NCBI GenBank assembly: GCA_951217055.1
Contig: OX578280.1
Location: forward strand, 18,515,394 to 18,579,393
From: Gerris lacustris
Lineage: Eukaryota; Arthropoda; Insecta; Hemiptera; Gerridae
Length of the DNA: 64,000 nucleotides
Direction: 5' to 3'
This document shows positions 34,077-45,831 of the stretch, one piece after another. The translations under genes were made by a program, and so were the position numbers. Below the pieces are notes generated by a model, which saw only the letters and a program-made list of their open reading frames with translations, did not search any database and was not told where the DNA came from. Positions within the stretch are counted from its first letter, which is position 1. Every line of letters begins with the position of its first letter.

Positions 34077-34198
34077 CAGTGGTTCTTAACCGGGGGGCCG
34101 CGGCCCCCCAGGGGGCCTCGAAAGGTATTTAGGTACTATATATATTACATTTGGAAATTTTAAGGGGGCCGTGGTTACCAAAAGGTTAAGAACCACTG
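34077..34198. mobile_element. Miniature hAT element with 8-bp target duplication
   Basis: Terminal inverted repeats CAGTGGTTCTTAACC and GGTTAAGAACCACTG, 122 bp in all. The flanking 8-bp direct repeat GTCTAGGC at 34069-34076 and 34199-34206 is perfect. The interior has G/C-runs (GGGGGGCCGCGGCCCCCC). CA...TG ends with 8-bp duplication define the hAT superfamily. There is no coding capacity. Confidence 0.95.
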
Positions 34199-34261
34199 GT
34201 CTAGGCATTACTCATAACTCAAGTAGCAAAAATGTTTATTGTCAAAACCATATTCACGCAT

Positions 34262-34400
34262 TTGGGGTCACCGGTAGCTGATTTATCTCCAATGCGCTTC
34301 TCACCCAGAAGGTCCGAGTTCGATTCCCATCTTTAGCTCTTCAGTAAGAGGTCCCATTCTAAGTGTTCATCCAGCATCACCATATAAATGGGTACCTGCT
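34262..34400 (+). repeat. tRNA-derived retroposon fragment
   Basis: GGTAGCTGATTTATC (A-box-like) and, 43 bases on, GAGTTCGATTCCC (B box, 34316-34328), then GGGTACCTGC. The anticodon arm does not form a normal seven-base loop, so it is not a tRNA gene. Confidence 0.45.
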
Positions 34401-34514
34401 TCTATGAAGTATTTTTTGAATGATTTATACTTTATACACCTGATGAAGCGACACATTAACTCCATTACATTCCTTACACATAAAATCTGTGTTGCAAAGA
34501 CAAGTATAAACTTA

Positions 34515-34668
34515 ACTGCAGGTGTTGTGAGTAATCTCAGGTTCATGCTGGTAGTTTCAACTCAGGTCTTTACCACAGCTGCTGCATTAATGAACTCACG
34601 GACACACCTTCTGTTCCTACTATTAGGAATCCTAGCACTGATTTTCTTCTTACCTGACCTACCTTAAA
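34515..34668 (+). repeat. Family G repeat, copy 1
   Basis: GCAGGTG, GTTCATGCTGGTAGTT, ACAGCTGCTGCATTAATGAAC, TGTTCCTACTATTA and TTACCTGACCTACCTTAAA. Matches 36145-36283 and, more weakly, 53321-53446. Non-coding; class unknown. Confidence 0.65.
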
Positions 34669-36144
34669 GCTCAATAAAACCATTTATTATATGTTTGTAA
34701 CTCTTACTCAAAAAAATCTCTAATACCTGACTAGAAAAAAATCTTAAAAAGTCGTTACAAATTTTTTTTTAAAAATATAAAATAATTTTGTTATAGTATC
34801 TATTGAATAAAACAGATATATAAATAAAATACCTGTAATAACTCTGGCAGTTGATCGGGATTAAAACCCAAAAGAAAAAAAAGAAAATGATATAAAATAA
34901 ATAAAAATATTAAATAGGAAACTAGTAACTAAAAAGTAATAACTTAAACAGTAACTAGAGAATGTGTGGAGTATATGTTACTCACTCCCAATCATTTCCT
35001 TCTAACTCTTGAAGACTCCATGTTACATTGATAAGGCCTGAAGATGCCCAGGTGTGAGCGAAAATTTGCCAATAAAAAAAGTTATAAAAAATAGCAAGGT
35101 TTTTTCGTAACTTCATCCCTAAAGACCAAGAAATTTGAAAAAAGTTAAATAGGAAAGGAGATAGACAGATTCCCTTTATTCTGATATCATTAAAAAGAAA
35201 AACTTACCACTAAATTGTTGAATACTTATCCATATTTCATTGCCTAACCACAATTGCAATTATTTAATTGTGCACTTCTTAAATTTATGGTAATCCGTGA
35301 ATAATATCTATAATAAAGTTTTAGACAATTAACAAACAAATAATTTTACTATTTTATTTATTAATTTTGCCTTCAAGCTTATCGAGCGAAAAATTGTTAT
35401 TTCTCCGATTTGAAAAATTCCAAGGGAGAAATCCGTTTTAGACTGGAAGTGTATGTATACAACCTTCGAGCTTAATACTCAATAAAGATCAATACCACTT
35501 ATTCCAATATAAAATTCTATAAATAATACGTTGTTTTTACTTTGATTATAAGTGTTTTTGTTAGGATTTAAAAGTATAAAATCATTAAATTAAAGTACGA
35601 AATAGAACGTGAGGAAGAAATGTGCCACACTAATTGGCAGACTATTTTTATAGTTACAAGTGAAATTTAGAATTTTTTATATTTATTTATTGTATTTTAG
35701 TTAGGATGGTATTGTTTGTTGTTAGGCGTTAGGTATTTACTGAGCTGTGATGAAGAAGAGCTTTAGGACGGAGAAAGTAGGTTTACCTTAGGCATGATTT
35801 TAGGTGGAATTTTAACCAAAAACAATGACAAGGTTTAGGAGATTTTTCCATATTTATTTTTGTAACAAACTCCACAAGTCTTGATTAAAACAATTCTACA
35901 TTAAATTACTTGGTATTAACAGTTACATAAAATTATACATTAAATACATAAAATTTTAATTTTTCATTCCAAATTCAAATTTTTATTGTTTTATTTTAGT
36001 TTAAGCATAGTGAGTTTTAACTATTTCATAAACAAAAATAATAAAATTTAAGTATTAGAGCAAGTAAACTTTACAATAATAAACATGTGATTTCTGCTAT
36101 GTAAAGAAATCAGTGTTATGAGGAAGAAATCTGTCTGATGATCG
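34669..36144. other. AT-rich; family A start fragment at 35594-35650
   Basis: 35594-35650 reads ACGTGAGGAAGAAATGTGCCAC, then TTGGCAGACTATTT, the family A start on minus. The rest is featureless AT-rich DNA. Confidence 0.55.
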
Positions 36145-36283
36145 CAGCAGGTGATCTGAGGTTCATGCTGGTAGTTCTAACCAGAACTTTGCTACAGCTG
36201 CTGCATTAATCAACCCACAAACGGACCTTTTGTTCCTACTATTAACCTTCAACAGATTTACTTCTTACCTGACCTACCTTAAA
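36145..36283 (+). repeat. Family G repeat, copy 2
   Basis: Same blocks as at 34515-34668, including CAGCTGCTGCATTAAT and CTTACCTGACCTACCTTAAA. Confidence 0.65.
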
Positions 36284-36380
36284 AAATAACATCCCAATAG
36301 AATTTCTTGTATCCTCTAACACTCTTTGGTTAAAATTTCTTTAAAAACTGTCGGTCTGTCGTTTATCATATTTGTCAATC

Positions 36381-36880
36381 AAAATGTTCCTTGATGTCTG
36401 AAACATCAAGGAACATTTTTGGTTCCGTGACTGTCTATGGCTTAATTTTTGGGACCATTTTTGATACCATAAAAAAACCTACTTGTCCGATTTTAATGAA
36501 ATGGGGATGGTAGATCATAATTAGCCCATTGTTGGTTCCATGTAAGTTCCAACCATCTACGTCCATTTGTTTCTCTTCCACATGTGCACAAACATACATT
36601 AATTTACACTCATATCTTCAAAAGTACTTATCTGACTTTTATCAAATTTGGATGGTTTGTCGAAAGTAGCCCGCAGATAGCTCCAGACTAATTTCAACCG
36701 TCTGCTCTTTTAAAATTTTGTTAAATTCATACTTTAATTCATATAAAAAATCAAAACAATTTTGACAGATTAAATTAACGGGGGAGGGGGGGGGGGGATA
36801 ACTTTGACAATAATAGGTTATAAAAGCATATAATTGGCGAGAAATTTATGTGCCAAACTAATTGGCTGACTATTTCTTTA
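36381..36880 (-). mobile_element. Family A, copy on minus strand
   Basis: From TTCCGTGACTGTC through TTAGCCCATTGTTGG, GTGCACAAACATACATT, TTTGGATGGTTTGTCG to GTGCCAAACTAATTGG. It opens with a perfect inverted repeat of 17-bp arms (AAAATGTTCCTTGATGT, five bases, then the complement; about 36381-36420), formed by the family TTCCCTGATGTCTGAAAC box joined to its own inverse. Confidence 0.75.
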
Positions 36881-36983
36881 ATAAGTGTTTAGTAATCCAA
36901 TTACTTCAATTCAATATTCATTTTGAATTCAACATATTTCAATAATCAATATTTATTTTGAATTTAACATATTTTATGTAGAG

Positions 36984-37274
36984 TTAGGTGTTGGTTGGAA
37001 TGAAAGTCCTTTTTCATTTTTTCTTTTATTTTATTTTACAAAGCTTTCGCCCAGGGAACCTGGGCTTCTTCAGTGTTTCGAATGGTAGAATACTGTAAAT
37101 TTAGAGAAAATGGTTAAATGGAAAAAAGCATTTACGAAATTAGGAAATGAAAGACATACCAGTATTCTACCATTCAAAATACTGAAGAAGCCTAGGTTCC
37201 CTGGGCGAAAGCTTTGTAAAATAAAATAAAAAAAAAAGAAATTAAAAAGGGCTTTCATTCCAACCAACACCTAA
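36984..37274. mobile_element. Foldback element, arms about 110 bp
   Basis: The left arm begins TTAGGTGTTGGTTGGAATGA and the right arm is its inverse ending at 37274. Arms include the CTTTCGCCCAGGGAACCTGG block and ATTTTATTTTACAAAG, with arm identity above 85 percent. The loop is about 70 bp. No coding frame. Confidence 0.9.
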
Positions 37275-38360
37275 AACCTCTTAAGTCCACATAAGAAAAC
37301 TTTCAATTAACATATTTTAATTCTATATTCTATATTCTATATTCAATATTCAATTTGATTTCAATATATTTTAATAACCAATATCCAATTCAAAATACAA
37401 AATGTGAATAATTCCAATCCAATTAAAAAATTCAATATTCAAAAGCAAACAAATAAACAACATTATTTTTAAGAAAATATAACCTTGGACGAAATATGTT
37501 TATATTATTTTGAATATTTTATAAACTTGTCCGCACTTTACAATAAACATAATCAGTTTCATTACTTTTATCATGCTGTAAATATACGTAGATAACATTA
37601 CGAATCATAGTAATACGAGATAAGGATATCATGCAACAAGTATAGAGGAAATATAACTAGTAGATAAAACTTTTTTAAAGTTACAACTCCAACATGTAAA
37701 TATGAGTTCATAGAATGATTGAGATGTAATAGTGTGTTTGTGCTATAGTATAGAATCTAAAGTAATGTCGTTAAATGATACATATGTATGTATGTGTGGT
37801 TATATCGATGTGTGTATGTAGATATAGTGCTTGAATGATAAGTTTTGTACGCGTGTTGTTATAACGGTCTCTAGTTTGGAAGGGGGTAGAAGACAGACGA
37901 TCATGCATGGCACTTATCCAGCCCAGTCGACACAACAATTATTTCTAACTTATGCTATCCAGCTTGTTGGTATATTGGTCTGGAGTCAGGAGTGTGGTGT
38001 TTTCAAACAATGTTTTATTATTACTATGACTAATTTGAATTAAGAAAATTATAACTTTTAACTAACGCTACTCTTCATTCTAGAATCTAGAGTATTAAAG
38101 AACTAGGTTCGACATTTATAATTAACTACTCCAAATGGATTAGTTTCTTTGGATGTCTTTAATTAGAATTTAATTAGATCTCAACTTGCTTATTTTATAT
38201 TATTTCTTTTTTAAAAATGTATTTTATTCATTAGTCTAATCGTAGCGAATAATATACTAAATCTGTTTGTGTTAAGTTAGCCAAAAAAATTTAACTTCTG
38301 CCTTTGAATAACGGGTGAAGTTCTGGAAACTATTTTAATCAGTCAAGTAGGCCTCTGATA
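37275..38360. other. AT-rich; ATTCTAT microsatellite near 37321-37352
   Basis: A short (TTCTATA)n-type repeat follows the foldback. A GC-richer patch near 37870-37990 has no supported frame or splice signal. Confidence 0.5.
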
Positions 38361-38372
38361 AGAATAATCTGA

Positions 38373-38868
38373 TCAAATCAAATTATAATTATTATTAACT
38401 ACGGGAAACAGACAGTGAAAAATACACTCCTGTGCCGGGATTTGAACCACGGGCCTCTATATTAATTAAAATTTAACTTTCCGTAGTATGAAAACTACCA
38501 AAAACTTAAAAATTGAATTTCGAATTGATTGTACAAGGTACAGGTACTAATTGAGTACTTTATAATTATAAGCGTTAATTCTTGATTTAGTTCTAATGTC
38601 ATAAAATTTGACTGTCTAAATGTATATGAATATTGAAAGCTTGGATTCGGGACTAGTTATCGATTACGGTAGTGAAAAATCATTCTCCCGCGTAGCTTAG
38701 ATGGAAGAGCGCTATACTGGAAATATAGAGGCCCGTGGTTCAAATCCCGGCACAGGAGTGTATTTTTCACTGTCTGTTTCCCGTAGTTAATAATAATTAT
38801 AATTTGATTTAAATTAAAATTTAACTTTCCGTAGTATGAAAACTACCAAAAACTTAAAAATTGAATTT
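38373..38868 (+). mobile_element. Retroposon D, copy 2, palindromic, with 12-bp target duplication
   Basis: The direct repeat AGAATAATCTGA at 38361-38372 and 38869-38880 brackets a 496-bp unit. Inside, 38376-38462 and 38723-38809 are perfect 87-bp inverted repeats, and 38464-38520 and 38812-38868 are perfect 57-bp direct repeats. The order is inverted arm, tail, spacer with tRNA-like head, arm, tail. The target duplication shows insertion as one unit, with the length typical of LINE-driven retroposition. Complete identity of the arms suggests recent origin or gene conversion. Confidence 0.85.
38686..38758 (+). repeat. tRNA-like head of retroposon D
   Basis: Seventy-three bases fold as a cloverleaf: acceptor 5 of 7 pairs, D stem GCTT/GAGC, perfect anticodon stem CTATA/TATAG with loop CTGGAAA, five-base variable region, and T arm with GGTTCAAATCC (B box, 38737-38747). 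A box TAGCTTAGATGG starts at 38693. A GGA anticodon would mean serine, but the short variable arm and mismatched acceptor and T stems mark it as a retroposon promoter and not a working tRNA gene. Confidence 0.65.
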
Positions 38869-38880
38869 AGAATAATCTGA

Positions 38881-39735
38881 GTTAACCTTGATTTTCGAGT
38901 TAAGTTTTAGTCGTTGGGTTTGAAAAATCTCGAAATTTTCTGACTTTTTTCGGGGTTTGCTTTATATCTTTGTTTAAATACATCGGATTGCAAAAGTAGT
39001 TATTATCAATATTCTAGAGGACAACATTTTCTACAACTTTTGTATTAAAACATTATTTCTACGGTTTTTTCTCTTTTGCTATCTAAACATTTTATAAAAT
39101 AGGTACGATTAAAAAGATTTGACGATCTTAAACATTTCATATAGCAGTGTCCTTGTTGGCTTTACTGAAAAAATGTATGTGTGACAAATGTTTGTCTCAA
39201 AGAAAAGGTAAATGTAGAATCTTTTCTGAGCATTGATAAAAGGACCACGTACGCCAAATTTAAACCAAATTAGTAATAATTTACTCAAATCATCGTCATG
39301 CGTATATATATTTTATACAATACATTCATAACGCTCAGTAGTTCTATAAATGTGGCCAGTTAAAAAAAATCATAAAAACTAATTTAATAACAAATTTAAA
39401 TGCTCAATTATGTAAATAACTCTTAAAATTGATTAATGTTAACTGACATTTAACTATAATATTTTTATCAGCCAATTGAGGGGATTTAGAAATATCCCTG
39501 GAAATTAAATATATATTGAGTTGAATAACATGGCTGAATGAACTTAAGTAAAATTTTCACGAAATGAATCGACAAGAGATTCGGGGCTATCAACCTCTCT
39601 GTAATTTTTTTTTGTCTCTCTATTTACGTCCAGATCAACATAAAGTTGTACCTTAAAAGGGTGGAATTCTATTTAATGATGTCGTTTGTTAGACACATTT
39701 CTCACCTGGATGGGAATTGAAGTAGATATGTTGAT
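38881..39735. other. No gene; family N fragment near 39225-39300
   Basis: GAGCATTGATAAAAGGACCA, CCAAATTTAAACC and ACTCAAATCATCGTC correspond to family N near 52680-52745. Otherwise AT-rich. Confidence 0.5.
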
Positions 39736-39946
39736 GAATATAAAGAAACAGTCTCTCCACGGAATAAAATACTATTTATTTATCAAAGCAGCTTTCGGCT
39801 CTTATAAAGCCATCATCAGTGCCGATTTGTATAACTAGGGACACATTAACATCATATTACATAAAGACAAAATGTAGTGGGCGAGTCATACGATGTCAGA
39901 GACTAACGTAAGACTCTCTCCGTGGAGAGGCTGTTTCTTTTTATTC
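39736..39946. mobile_element. Family C foldback element, copy 2
   Basis: Arms GAATATAAAGAAACAGTCTC (39736-39762, ending TCCACGG) and its inverse (39920-39946). Inside is the CAAAGCAGCTTTCGGCTC box and CCATCATCAGTG of family C. Confidence 0.75.
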
Positions 39947-41578
39947 ATTAAGATGACCTCCATCAACGCTCTTATTTCTCTAGATTTGTTGATGTTTGGA
40001 CCGTAGCATAAGGCGCACGATTTACTAGCCTGTTCCCCCATTAATTATAAATCTTATTGGTTATATCCTTATTGTATTGTTCTTGACTAAAATTAGTTTT
40101 TTAAATCTTGCAGATCCCCCATTGCTTAGTAATCTTATTGGTTATATTCTCATTGTCTTATTCTTGAATAAAATTAGTTTTTTAGATTTGGCAGATGAGA
40201 CTGTTTTTAAGGATGCAGGAGACGATGTTAACACAAAAACTATTAAATTAATCGTAACAATCTTAAAGATTGTTGGTAATAACGAAAGATATTATAACAC
40301 AATACATTCTTGTTAATACTAGAATAATTGGGAGCAACAGATTAAATGTTAGATGAAGAAAAATTTGTGATCATAAAAATTGATTTGTTGAATTTCTAAT
40401 AACTAATATTACTCATTAGTAATTACTATTATTATAAAATCATAGATGAACAATAAGTTTAATAAAGTATTATTCTGTCTTAAATAGATTAAAGCATAAT
40501 TAAATTAACAAGTTCATAATTATTTCTATCACAAATTACAAATTCAATAAGATAATAAAAAAAAAAAAAATAATTATTTCATCACATGTTTCTAATGAAG
40601 TCCATCCTTCATTTTTTGACTAATTTAACAATTATTAAATAATACAAAAGAGAAGATTGTATAAGATGAAAGAAATCTGGGTAGATTGTAGTTTTAGGGC
40701 CGGATGCTGTTGAAGAAGGAACACAAGATGTTCATTATAGAACCAGCTGTGGTTTTTTGTTTTTACCTGCTAGAAACCTGACCACCTGCTGCAAAGCATT
40801 CACTGCCCGACCGCTGATTTGTTATTCCTTTGCAACAGCTTAACCAATCTTGCCGGCATCTTGACTTTATTCCTTACTATCTTTTATGCTAGAATTATTT
40901 GAGGTAAAATAAAAATAGATATTGTTTTTAATTATACTTAATAACACAATAGTAATAATATGCTGAAGAGAGAAAATCATTACATAATATTATTAATTTG
41001 TAATAAACTAAAAACAGAAACAAAATCGGACATAGGGTGTCTCCGAACTTTTCCTTACCAAATAATTCCAAAATGGCGGCAGTTATCAAGTTAAAATAAA
41101 GAGAACTTATTTATCTTGTAGAAAGGTACAGTTTTGAGTTCAAGAGACGATATTTTCAAAATGGCAGCAGATATCAAAATAAAATTTAGTGGGAATGTTT
41201 GTTTTATAAAGAGGGTAAAATCAGAAATATTTTGGACATTTCTGCTGACTTAGCCAAATGGGTTAATGACGTCACAAATATATAATTTTCCGGGCAGCAC
41301 TAACTAGACGTAAGGACTGATTTTTGTGCCAAGTTTCAACTCTCTAGCTTAAAAACTGTGGGAGTTATGTGTGACACAGACAGACAGACATCAAGCTAAA
41401 AAAAAACACTAAAATCGTCTTGAAAACACCTAAAACGGAGAATTCCATTGAAATCTAAGATTCGATTTTTTTTGGGTGAAAACAATACTCTTTCTTTAGG
41501 GAAAGAAAAGAAATTAAATAAAAATATTTACTCAGCTAGTGTTCCAATGAGACAGGCAATTAAAAATTATTGCCACAG
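39947..41578. other. AT-rich; small duplications and Helitron-like fragments
   Basis: An 81-bp tandem duplication (CTTATTGGTTATAT ... AAAATTAGTTTTTTA) lies at 40051-40205. 41040-41170 has CAAAATGGCGGCAG and CAAAATGGCAGCAG blocks. 41340-41510 (GACAGACAGACATCAAGC, AAAACGGAGAATTCC, GGGTGAAAACAATACTC) is an inverted match to 50705-50835. None is coding. Confidence 0.5.
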
Positions 41579-42592
41579 TTCTTAACAGCTGAACCGGAAA
41601 GCATAACCTTCAGAAAATTCCTTCGCCTCTCCTCAGTGTTCAAAATGAACACTCTGGCGTCCAGAGTATATTATTTTTGTGGTGTTCCATGCATTTTGCA
41701 GTGTGTAATAAAATGAAATAGTTCAACAAAAATAAATAATTTTTTAAAAGAAATAGTGTATAAAAGTCGTTCAAATGAACAATCAACTTTAAAAAATTAA
41801 ATGCTTCCCTTTAAAAAAATCCCTAACATTTTCATTTAGCCTTAATATCTTTGCTCATGTGACAATTCCATTTGTAGATACTGATTACCTTTACCTATTC
41901 TTTCATACTTCAGAATTAGATTTACAAAGTCGAGAATTGAAACAACAAATAATTTGCTGATTCCCTTTAAACAATACTAATCATTTTCATCTTAGCCTTA
42001 CTATATTTGCCCATGTGGCAATATCATTTGTAAAATGTACTGATTACGCTTACCTACTCTTTGATTCTTCAGAATAAGTTCTACAAAGTCGTGAAATGGA
42101 AAAACAAATAATTTACTGATTCCCTTTAAACAATACTAAACATTTTCATCTCAGCCTTACTATCTTTGCCTATGTGGCAATATCATTTGTAAAATGTACT
42201 GATTATACTTTTACCTACTCTTTGATACTTCAGAATTAGTTCTACAGACTTGAATTATTGGAACAACAAATTTACTGATTCCCTTTAAACAATACTAAAC
42301 ATTTTCATCTCAGCCTTTACTATCTTTGCCCACAAGGCAATATCATTTGTAAAATGTACTGCTTACGTTTACCTACTCTTTGATACTTCAGAATTAGTTC
42401 TACAAAATCGTGAATTGGAACAACAAATTACTGATTACTGACTCCCTATAATTTCATTTTTGTCTTACTATTCTTGCCCATGTGGCGATTTGTTTTTTTG
42501 TTTGTTTTTTCAAAGAGAAACCAATGTGTTCATTTCAAAGTGTTCCGAAGGAATTTTCTGAAGGTTTTGCTTTCCGGTACAGCTGTTAAGAA
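41579..42592. mobile_element. Foldback element enclosing a satellite
   Basis: Arms of 47 bp: 41579-41625 (TTCTTAACAGCTG, CCGGAAAGC, CCTTCAGAAAATTCCTTCG) and the inverse at 42546-42592. Similarity continues inward. The arms enclose the 159-bp repeats at 41805-42485. No transposase is seen. Confidence 0.8.
41805..42485. repeat. Satellite, about 159 bp x 4.3
   Basis: Unit starts at 41805, 41961, 42120, 42279 and a partial at 42442 (spacings 156, 159, 159, 163). Each begins TTCCCTTTAAACAATAC, continues GCCCATGTGGCAATATCATT and ends ACAACAAATAATTTACTGA. Similarity rises from the first to the middle copies. Confidence 0.92.
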
Positions 42593-43461
42593 ACTATTAC
42601 TCAATAATTTACAAATGCCTGCCTCATGGTTTCTTGGAACACTTGCTCAGCTGCTTAACTTCTCGCCGTTAAGTATTTCTGTCTTTTCTCATCATTTTAT
42701 CCAGTTTAATAAGTCTTTTGAAGCAAGCATTAGTTAAAAGGTTATAAGAGTAATAACTATAAATGAAAAAATATTTAAGTCAGAAAGCTAAATTAATTGT
42801 TATCCTTATACCAATTAGTAGATTTTTGGGTTACGTAGATAAATTTCAACGCATTATCTGTTGCTTGGGGCTATGGTTATAAGCGAAAAATTCAATTGGG
42901 GTTTTATTATAATTATACAGACTTATTATACCTTAAACTAACTACTTTATATTTAAAAGTCAAAATATATTCCCTAATAAGGAGCTACTTGGACCTTCTT
43001 GGGGGCAGTAGTGCTTCATTTAAAACATAAAAATTAAACATTATACATTGCTTACTTTCAGAATTTCAGAAGTGCAAAACGAACATAATTATCTTTAAAT
43101 ATCCCTGATCTACATTTTTTTTCTTATTTAGGTTTAGGTGAAATAAAATAAAAAAAGTATGCCTATCTTTTAATCATATTAAAAAAATACAAAGTGAAGC
43201 TGTCCTTCATTAATGGATTGCTATAAACACAGCAAAAAATAATTATATCCATTTATATTTAAAGAAATTAAAAAGAAAAAAGGGGAGTAACAATCTAAAG
43301 AAGTACAACAATATAAACTTTTTCAACAATATAAACCTTATCATCCATCCAATATAGTTACAAAAAATAGTATTATCAATCAACTTAAAAGGTGTTTTCC
43401 CCCATAAGGGAGAAAACATTAACTTTCCACCCTAGATTGAGGAAAGCATCCCATTACAGCC
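42593..43461. other. AT-rich, nothing recognised
   Basis: No repeat partner or coding signal. Confidence 0.5.
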
Positions 43462-44533
43462 TAGTTGTGAAAATCGTGGCGGAAAGTAAAAATCGTAGTG
43501 GAAAGTAACAGTAGAGCCAACCTTTTATTCTTTAAAAAAATCAGTGTTACCTGTTTTGTAACACGAAGCAGTTCTTTCTTAACTGAATAACGACAGGTTA
43601 ACAGCTTTTTTTTTAAAAAAAAAATATTAGAGTTTAAATAAAACGTACTTTCGATTGCCGTGATACTTTAATTTTTATCGTCATTTTAAAATATTATATG
43701 ACATCATAACTGAGTTTAAACAAGACTACAGAAAAGAGGTAGGTTACATCTAATCAGGTTATATTTATGTTTTTGATTTCTCGTATTTTAGAGATAAACA
43801 AATAATTGTTTTTGTTTTAATATAAGTTTTTGTTTTGTTAAAATATAAAGGTATGCAAATTTGTAAAATTAGTTATTAATACCTAAATCAGTAGATAAAT
43901 CGAAATCTCAGGTTTAATTTGTGTTGTTTTTCACAACACAAGAGGAAAAATCTTGTACGTACCACGGGAGCAAAAAGTCATAGTACCCTCGCTATAATTA
44001 ACTCCCTCGGCTATGCCTCGGGATTTAGACAGTATGGTTCCCTCGGCTACGCCTCAGAAACCAACAAAAACGCAATTACATTATTTAGCGAAGCGAGACA
44101 GTAAATATTGCCAAGGTAAAGAAATAACACTTCACAGTCGCGTAGCATATGCTATTTTTTCCGAGGTAGCAGACAATGAAAAAACATTAAATATTAATCA
44201 CTAATCAATATATAATAATAACAAATATTAGTACATACTTAAGACTAAAAAAAAGAAACCTTAAAAAGAGGTTACACTATAAGAAAAGATAAATAAAACG
44301 CATTGACATCTAGCGGATATTTATCGTACTAGAAGCATTTCTACAAAGACTGCAGCACTACTAACGGAAGTTTTGACAACTACCCGCCGGAAAATAAAAA
44401 TCTTTTAGTTCCTAGGACGTAAAAGATTTTTTCTTTACAGCTAGGAGTAATGAAAAGATTTTTTAAGTCCACGTAATGAAAAAATGGATTTTAGTATGTT
44501 TTTTAGGCTCTAAAGTTACTATTTCACAGCCTA
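43462..44533. mobile_element. Element M, copy 1 (probable longer form)
   Basis: 44065-44533 matches 61985-62398 at roughly 85 percent (AAGGTAAAGAAATAACACTT, AAAAGAGGTTACACTATA, CGGAAGTTTTGA, TAAGTCCACGTAATGAAAAA) and ends TTCACAGCC|TA. A possible left end, TAGTTGTGAAAAT, lies at 43462. Between are CTCGGCTACGCCTC repeats at 44010-44060. The left limit is uncertain. Confidence 0.55.
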
Positions 44534-45313
44534 CCACGGAAAAATAACTATTTTTAATTCATCTAGTATTTAATTCAGACTGGTTTTGACCACTTTAGTA
44601 GTTGGTTATCACAAGTCAACTTTGACTTCAGGTATCCGAGTTATAAGACATACAAACATTTTTTTTTTTTCATGACATCCCGAAAAATGTTGTACATTTA
44701 TTTCCCAATGCGATCCTTAGTGAATGGTACGAATTTTGTGGTACGCTCTACTACTACATACACTTTTTTGGGTTTCAATACTTAAGTAACATGATGATAC
44801 TCGTTTGATGGGGTTTAAGAAGAGACAAGAAAGTCTCATTAGACGAGTTATTCCAGTTGACTTTAGAAGGCAGGGACTGGTTTGGTCTGGTGATAGAAGT
44901 AAATGGCCCCTACCTTCCGGTAGAGTTTTGCCTCCAGACTGTTTAGTTCAATCCTGAGTCCTTTACTTGACAGCCTCTGTTTGAAACATCTCCCAGGAAG
45001 TAATTCTCTAATGTCTTCTTTCCTGTCATCCTGTTTACTTACACTTAGTTCATATGGGAGGACCACACACTATCACGTATTATTTTAGAAATTTTAAACA
45101 CTCAGAGAATACTAGACATTATTTGTGTTATATTATCATCATCAGTTATTACTTATTCTATATACCTGAGATGTATTTACGAAATAATAGTAAAGTATAA
45201 ACAAGTAAGGCGCGCTTCACGTATAAGTACGTGGGGGCGATAGTCTCCGGTTCCTGTACACTAAAGTTACAATTATTAAGTGTAATGTAATTACACTAAT
45301 TTTAATAGTAATA
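44534..45313. other. No gene recognised
   Basis: It includes a 67-codon minus frame (44863-45066) with no family signature, and otherwise AT-rich DNA. Confidence 0.5.
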
Positions 45314-45602
45314 TTCTTTTTCTACTCTTCAAGACCTTTAAATTTATGTATAACATGTTATGGTAACTATAACCATGTTTAGTCACCCACCATATTGGCC
45401 ACCATCATGAAAATATTAATAATTGCATATTCTTTTTCTACACTTCAAGACCTTTAAATTGATGTATAACATGTCATTTTTCTAAGAATTTGTTTTAGTC
45501 ACCCGCCATATTGGCCGCCATCTTGACGGACAGACACCAACGTACAGACAGACAGAGCCGTTATAAAAGGTTTCTTTTTGTACTTTGTACAGATACCTAA
45601 AA
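45314..45602 (-). mobile_element. Helentron-like element fragment (HINE4)
   Basis: On minus it starts AGGTATC (45596-45602), a 17-base loop and GAAACCT, a near-complementary hairpin, then TTTTATAACGG and a CTGTCTGTCTGTACG tract. The interior is two tandem copies 116 bp apart (TTCTTTTTCTAC at 45314 and 45430; CACCCACCATATTGGCC and CACCCGCCATATTGGCC). The layout equals HINE1-3; the 3' end is not found. Confidence 0.55.
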
Positions 45603-45724
45603 TGTAGGAATTAAATTAAAATATCCTTTGAAAATTCGGACATAAGTACGCTCTTTTTAAACTATATTAATATCATATACTATATAAAACTTTCTTTTTT
45701 CAACAATTATTTCCCCAAAAAGAA

Positions 45725-45831
45725 AATCTTCTGATTAATGTGGCACATAGCTTCCCCACATCTTATTACCAAACGAATGTTTACATGAGTATAAAATAAC
45801 GTTCATATAATGAGGTAGATATTAAAAAATG
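45725..45831 (+). mobile_element. Family A start fragment
   Basis: TGATTAATGTGGCACATAGC, then TTCCCCACATC: the first 40 bases or so of family A, just before the full copy at 45832. Confidence 0.65.

Noticed and set aside
38686..38758. Functional serine tRNA gene
   Set aside because: Mismatches in acceptor and T stems, a short variable arm that does not fit serine tRNA, and position inside a retroposon with target duplication.
42474..42737. 87-codon plus frame across the right foldback arm
   Set aside because: It overlaps the inverted arm and the last satellite unit; the opposite arm shows no corresponding frame.
44863..45066. 67-codon minus-strand frame with mixed composition
   Set aside because: No family signature, no splice or promoter context, and length expected by chance.
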